In this document: positions 61,541 to 64,000 of the stretch, one piece after another
Numbering within the stretch: position 1 is the stretch's first letter
Layout: each line of letters starts with the position of its first letter
DNA from: Certhia americana
Taxonomy: Eukaryota > Chordata > Aves > Passeriformes > Certhiidae
Length of the DNA: 64,000 nucleotides
Assembly (NCBI GenBank): GCA_018697195.1
Contig: CM031860.1
Location: forward strand, 61,706,509-61,770,508
Direction: 5' to 3'
Translations under genes and position numbers: made by a program
The notes under the pieces: generated by a model
The model's input: only the letters and a program-made list of their open reading frames with translations
Told to the model about the DNA's origin: nothing
Database searches by the model: none

Positions 61541-62889
61541 CATGAGAAATTCTGTAATTCTGACTATTTCTGAAGACCATTAATTGATGACAGAGTGCAT
61601 TATAAAATGATAAAGAAACCAAAAGTTTGCAAAAATCATTCCTGAATTTACAAATGAGGATCTGAAGTCCAGATTTTTTTTGTATGGGGAAAAGGGACAC
61701 TAAGGAGAAAAGAAAGTAAATAAAATTTTACAGAAGTTCAGATCTGCAAATTTTTCTTGGAAGAAAATTACCATCCCTCAGTATTCCTCAAAAGAAAACC
61801 CCAAACAGACTGAGAAAAATAACAATCATAAGAAATATCTAGCTTTTGTGTTAAAGAAGTCACACCTGCTCCTTCAGAATCAGTAGAAAATGACTAAAAT
61901 TGGTGTGATTTGTGACAGTTTTCAGTAAAGCATGGCAGGACCATCTCTGGGCAGCCCTGTCCCAGGGACATCCTAGATTTCCCACTGTTCATGAATTCAC
62001 TGGGGAGCTGGCTCCAAATCCTCATGGCAATACAGGGAGCCAGCTCACCTGTGTGACTGCAAGTCCTGACTAATTCCCATGCAAAAACTTCTTCAAAATT
62101 TCTTTCCAGAAAGGCTGATTGAAAACCTTCTTGTTTCCCATCAGCAGTTCACCAAAACCCACATCAATAAGGTCATTCTTTTGTGAAGTGAAGACAGGCT
62201 TTAAGTGTAAATTCTCAATCAATTTTTATTCTCAGAAAATGTTGAATTCAATGTATGATTCCTGGGAAAGGGACATAGCTACCTCAGCACTGAATAATCA
62301 TACCCGAGTTTCCACTGAATTCCCAACTTTTATGTGCTATCTCCTATTTTTCCAAGAAATTTTCCCCAAAGAAATTGGTCACACTTTGGCATGAGGCTGT
62401 CTGCCATGTGGACACTTGACAATGAAAGATAAATTCATGTGCACTGTCATTTTTACTACCCATAGAATATGCACAACAGCAGAAGAGAGTCACTGTCAGC
62501 CTTAAGCTGGAAGCCTCTGGCACAGGATCCAAAATCTAAAAGCACAAGTGACCAATATAAGACAGGGAGAGAGCAATGTGCCTCAACAGAAGAACAAAAA
62601 GAAAAAAAAAAAAAAATCTAGAAATAAAACCTCCATTAAATACCCAGAGATTTGGAAAATGTCTTGGATAGAACAAGTGAGAAACACTAAATATGGGAAT
62701 GAATATAAACTCATTCACACTCTGCTTCCTCAGACTAGATTCCATCCTCTGTTATGGATTTAAACCTATATATTTTTAAAGGACTGGGAGGGGATTAAAG
62801 TGATTAAAGCTTTTATCTTTTTCATTCCAGGGAAAAGTTCCTACTTGGTGCCCTTCTACTGGTAGTGGATAAAGGATATAGAAAAATCT
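61541..62889. other. Unique DNA, nothing recognised
   Basis: A GC-richer patch at 61930-62060 (CATCTCTGGGCAGCCCTGTC) has no recognised family. An A-run lies at 62602-62616. Open frames up to 91 codons are unrecognised. Confidence 0.55.
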
Positions 62890-62955
62890 TAGCCTAATGG
62901 ATAGAGATCTGATCTAGGAAAAGGGGTTTTGTGTTTCTTTTCCTGAACTTTTGGA
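62890..62955 (+). mobile_element. tRNA-derived SINE relic
   Basis: TAGCCTAATGG at 62890-62900 is a perfect match to the RNA polymerase III A box (TRGYNNARNGG), continuing ATAGAGATCTGATCTAGGA. A degraded B-box-like GGGGTTTTGTGTTTC and a TTCCTGAAC follow at the right distance. The layout resembles the 'TAGCCTAGTGGATAGAGC...GGTTCTATTCCTGG' head of ancient amniote tRNA-SINEs. No acceptor stem or intact T arm is present, so it is not a functional tRNA gene. Confidence 0.45.
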
Positions 62956-64000
62956 ATCTTTATACAGGACTTAAAAAAGAAAGAACCCCTCAGAGCAGAC
63001 AACATCACATCCATCTTGCCTAACCTTCCTGGGTGTGGAGGAAGGTCCTACAAGGATAAATATTTCTTATACCTCTGTGTCCTCTGAATGGTTGAGAGTT
63101 CTTAGGAAAAGATTTTAAAAAGCAGGGAAACACTGATGGGCAGAAGAGAAGAGAGTATTAATCCTAATGTTTTCCTTCTGACCCTGAGAGAACTTTCCTT
63201 TCTATGCAGTGACCCAGGGCTAACAAAATGTACAAATCTGCTGGAATAACCAAAGATATTTTTTTTGAAATACAAATATTCATGCAATCATAGATATATA
63301 ATCTCCAAATCCATCTTCAGCCTATCCATCCTTCCCAGTTCAAGGCATGGTGAATGCTATATTTAGTCTCCAGCTTCCCAGATTAAGAATTTAGAGCAGC
63401 AGCAAAGAGGGAGAAAAATGGGCTGTATTGAAATTCTACAGGGACACATTACATAGTAATTCATGAACCTGCTGGAGCTAATGCTGTTATCACAAATCTA
63501 CTGTTATTTACCATGCCAGGGGATGCAAAGAAATGCTCAATTCAGTTTTACACATGTAAATTAAACATATAAAACTGCACATCTTTCCTCATTAGGCTGT
63601 GAAATGTTATGACTCAAATGTGGCAAATAAGTTATTCATAGGTACCAGTGACCATCCATTTTATACTATTCCCTGCAGACCACAAATACCTTTATATCCT
63701 AATGAATTCCCAGACTCTCTGGAAGAATCAGCCAAATAGATTTTAAATATTTTAAAGCATTTCTGAATAAGATAGTAGGTAGTCCACTCTAAATCCTATT
63801 ATATTCCCCAGCAAATAAAAGACTTTTCATACTGTTTTTTTTCCTTTTCCTCTGGATTCAGTTTGATTGCTGTCTGGATACTTGAAGAAAAAAATTGATT
63901 AATTTTAACAGATAAAGAGTCATTTGAGTTAAAAGCCACCTTGGCTCCTTCCACATTCCATCTTCTTGCATTAACACAGAGCCGAGACTGCCAGCTGATG
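62956..64000. other. Unique AT-rich DNA, nothing recognised
   Basis: No gene, repeat family or exon-like segment is visible up to the window end. Confidence 0.6.

Noticed and set aside
62890..62965. Possible tRNA-Arg gene
   Set aside because: The A box and D-arm words match, but no acceptor stem, anticodon stem or intact T arm can be formed. A SINE relic fits better.
1..64000. CRISPR array, operons, phage, integron or toxin-antitoxin modules
   Set aside because: No regularly spaced direct repeats or dense coding sequence exist, and the CR1 and avian LTR content shows this is bird nuclear DNA.

Overview
This window looks like an ordinary vertebrate gene desert or long intron, almost certainly from a bird and probably from a passerine-type genome. 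The sequence is AT-rich and CpG-poor. The longest open frames are short (mostly 60-130 codons), and those overlapping repeats are artefacts. Dispersed repeats are dominated by 5'-truncated CR1 LINE tails carrying the avian 3' signature (...CCTTCCAACCCAAA... then ATTCTGTGATTCTATGA). One partial avian ERVL-type LTR is also recognisable. I recognise no known protein-coding gene, no rRNA or functional tRNA gene, no CRISPR array and no operon. Bacterial-style features (ribosome binding sites, operators, riboswitches, origins) do not apply.

Layout. 1-8.2 kb: unique AT-rich DNA with a CR1 tail (703-786), an old CR1 (6050-6206) and an octamer-containing block (6655-7045) that reads like a conserved non-coding element. 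8.2-10.6 kb: a GTT/T-rich low-complexity block, then CR1 copies. Two of these, about 1.5 kb apart, are followed by the same ~53-bp non-CR1 sequence. 10.6-16.2 kb: a pair of X-box-like motifs, a 14-bp tandem repeat, a candidate terminal exon (13716-13882) and two CR1 copies. 16.2-28.4 kb: mostly unique DNA, a strongly strand-asymmetric GT block (19383-19640) and one longer CR1 (20656-20971). 28.4-28.8 kb: two CR1 copies of different subfamilies placed head to head, the second ending in a hairpin. 29-43 kb: unique DNA, a decayed MIR-like piece, a partial LTR (34369-34612), a 40-bp tandem duplication next to a 50-bp poly(A), and one CR1. 43-52 kb: unique DNA with a candidate exon (44051-44231), microsatellites, and a CpG-rich ~600-bp island at 51.5-52.1 kb that stands out from its surroundings. 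52-64 kb: microsatellites, two enhancer-like AT-rich blocks (57340-57530, 60560-61190), an ancient amniote repeat (61274-61540) and a tRNA-derived SINE relic (62890-62955).

No genes can be shown to act together here. If the window has a function it is most likely long-range regulation of a neighbouring developmental gene, or intronic sequence of a very long gene. This is inference only. I found no convincing new biological system. The best leads are the CpG-rich LTR-like island, the CR1-flank duplication, the two splice-flanked open segments and the enhancer-like blocks.
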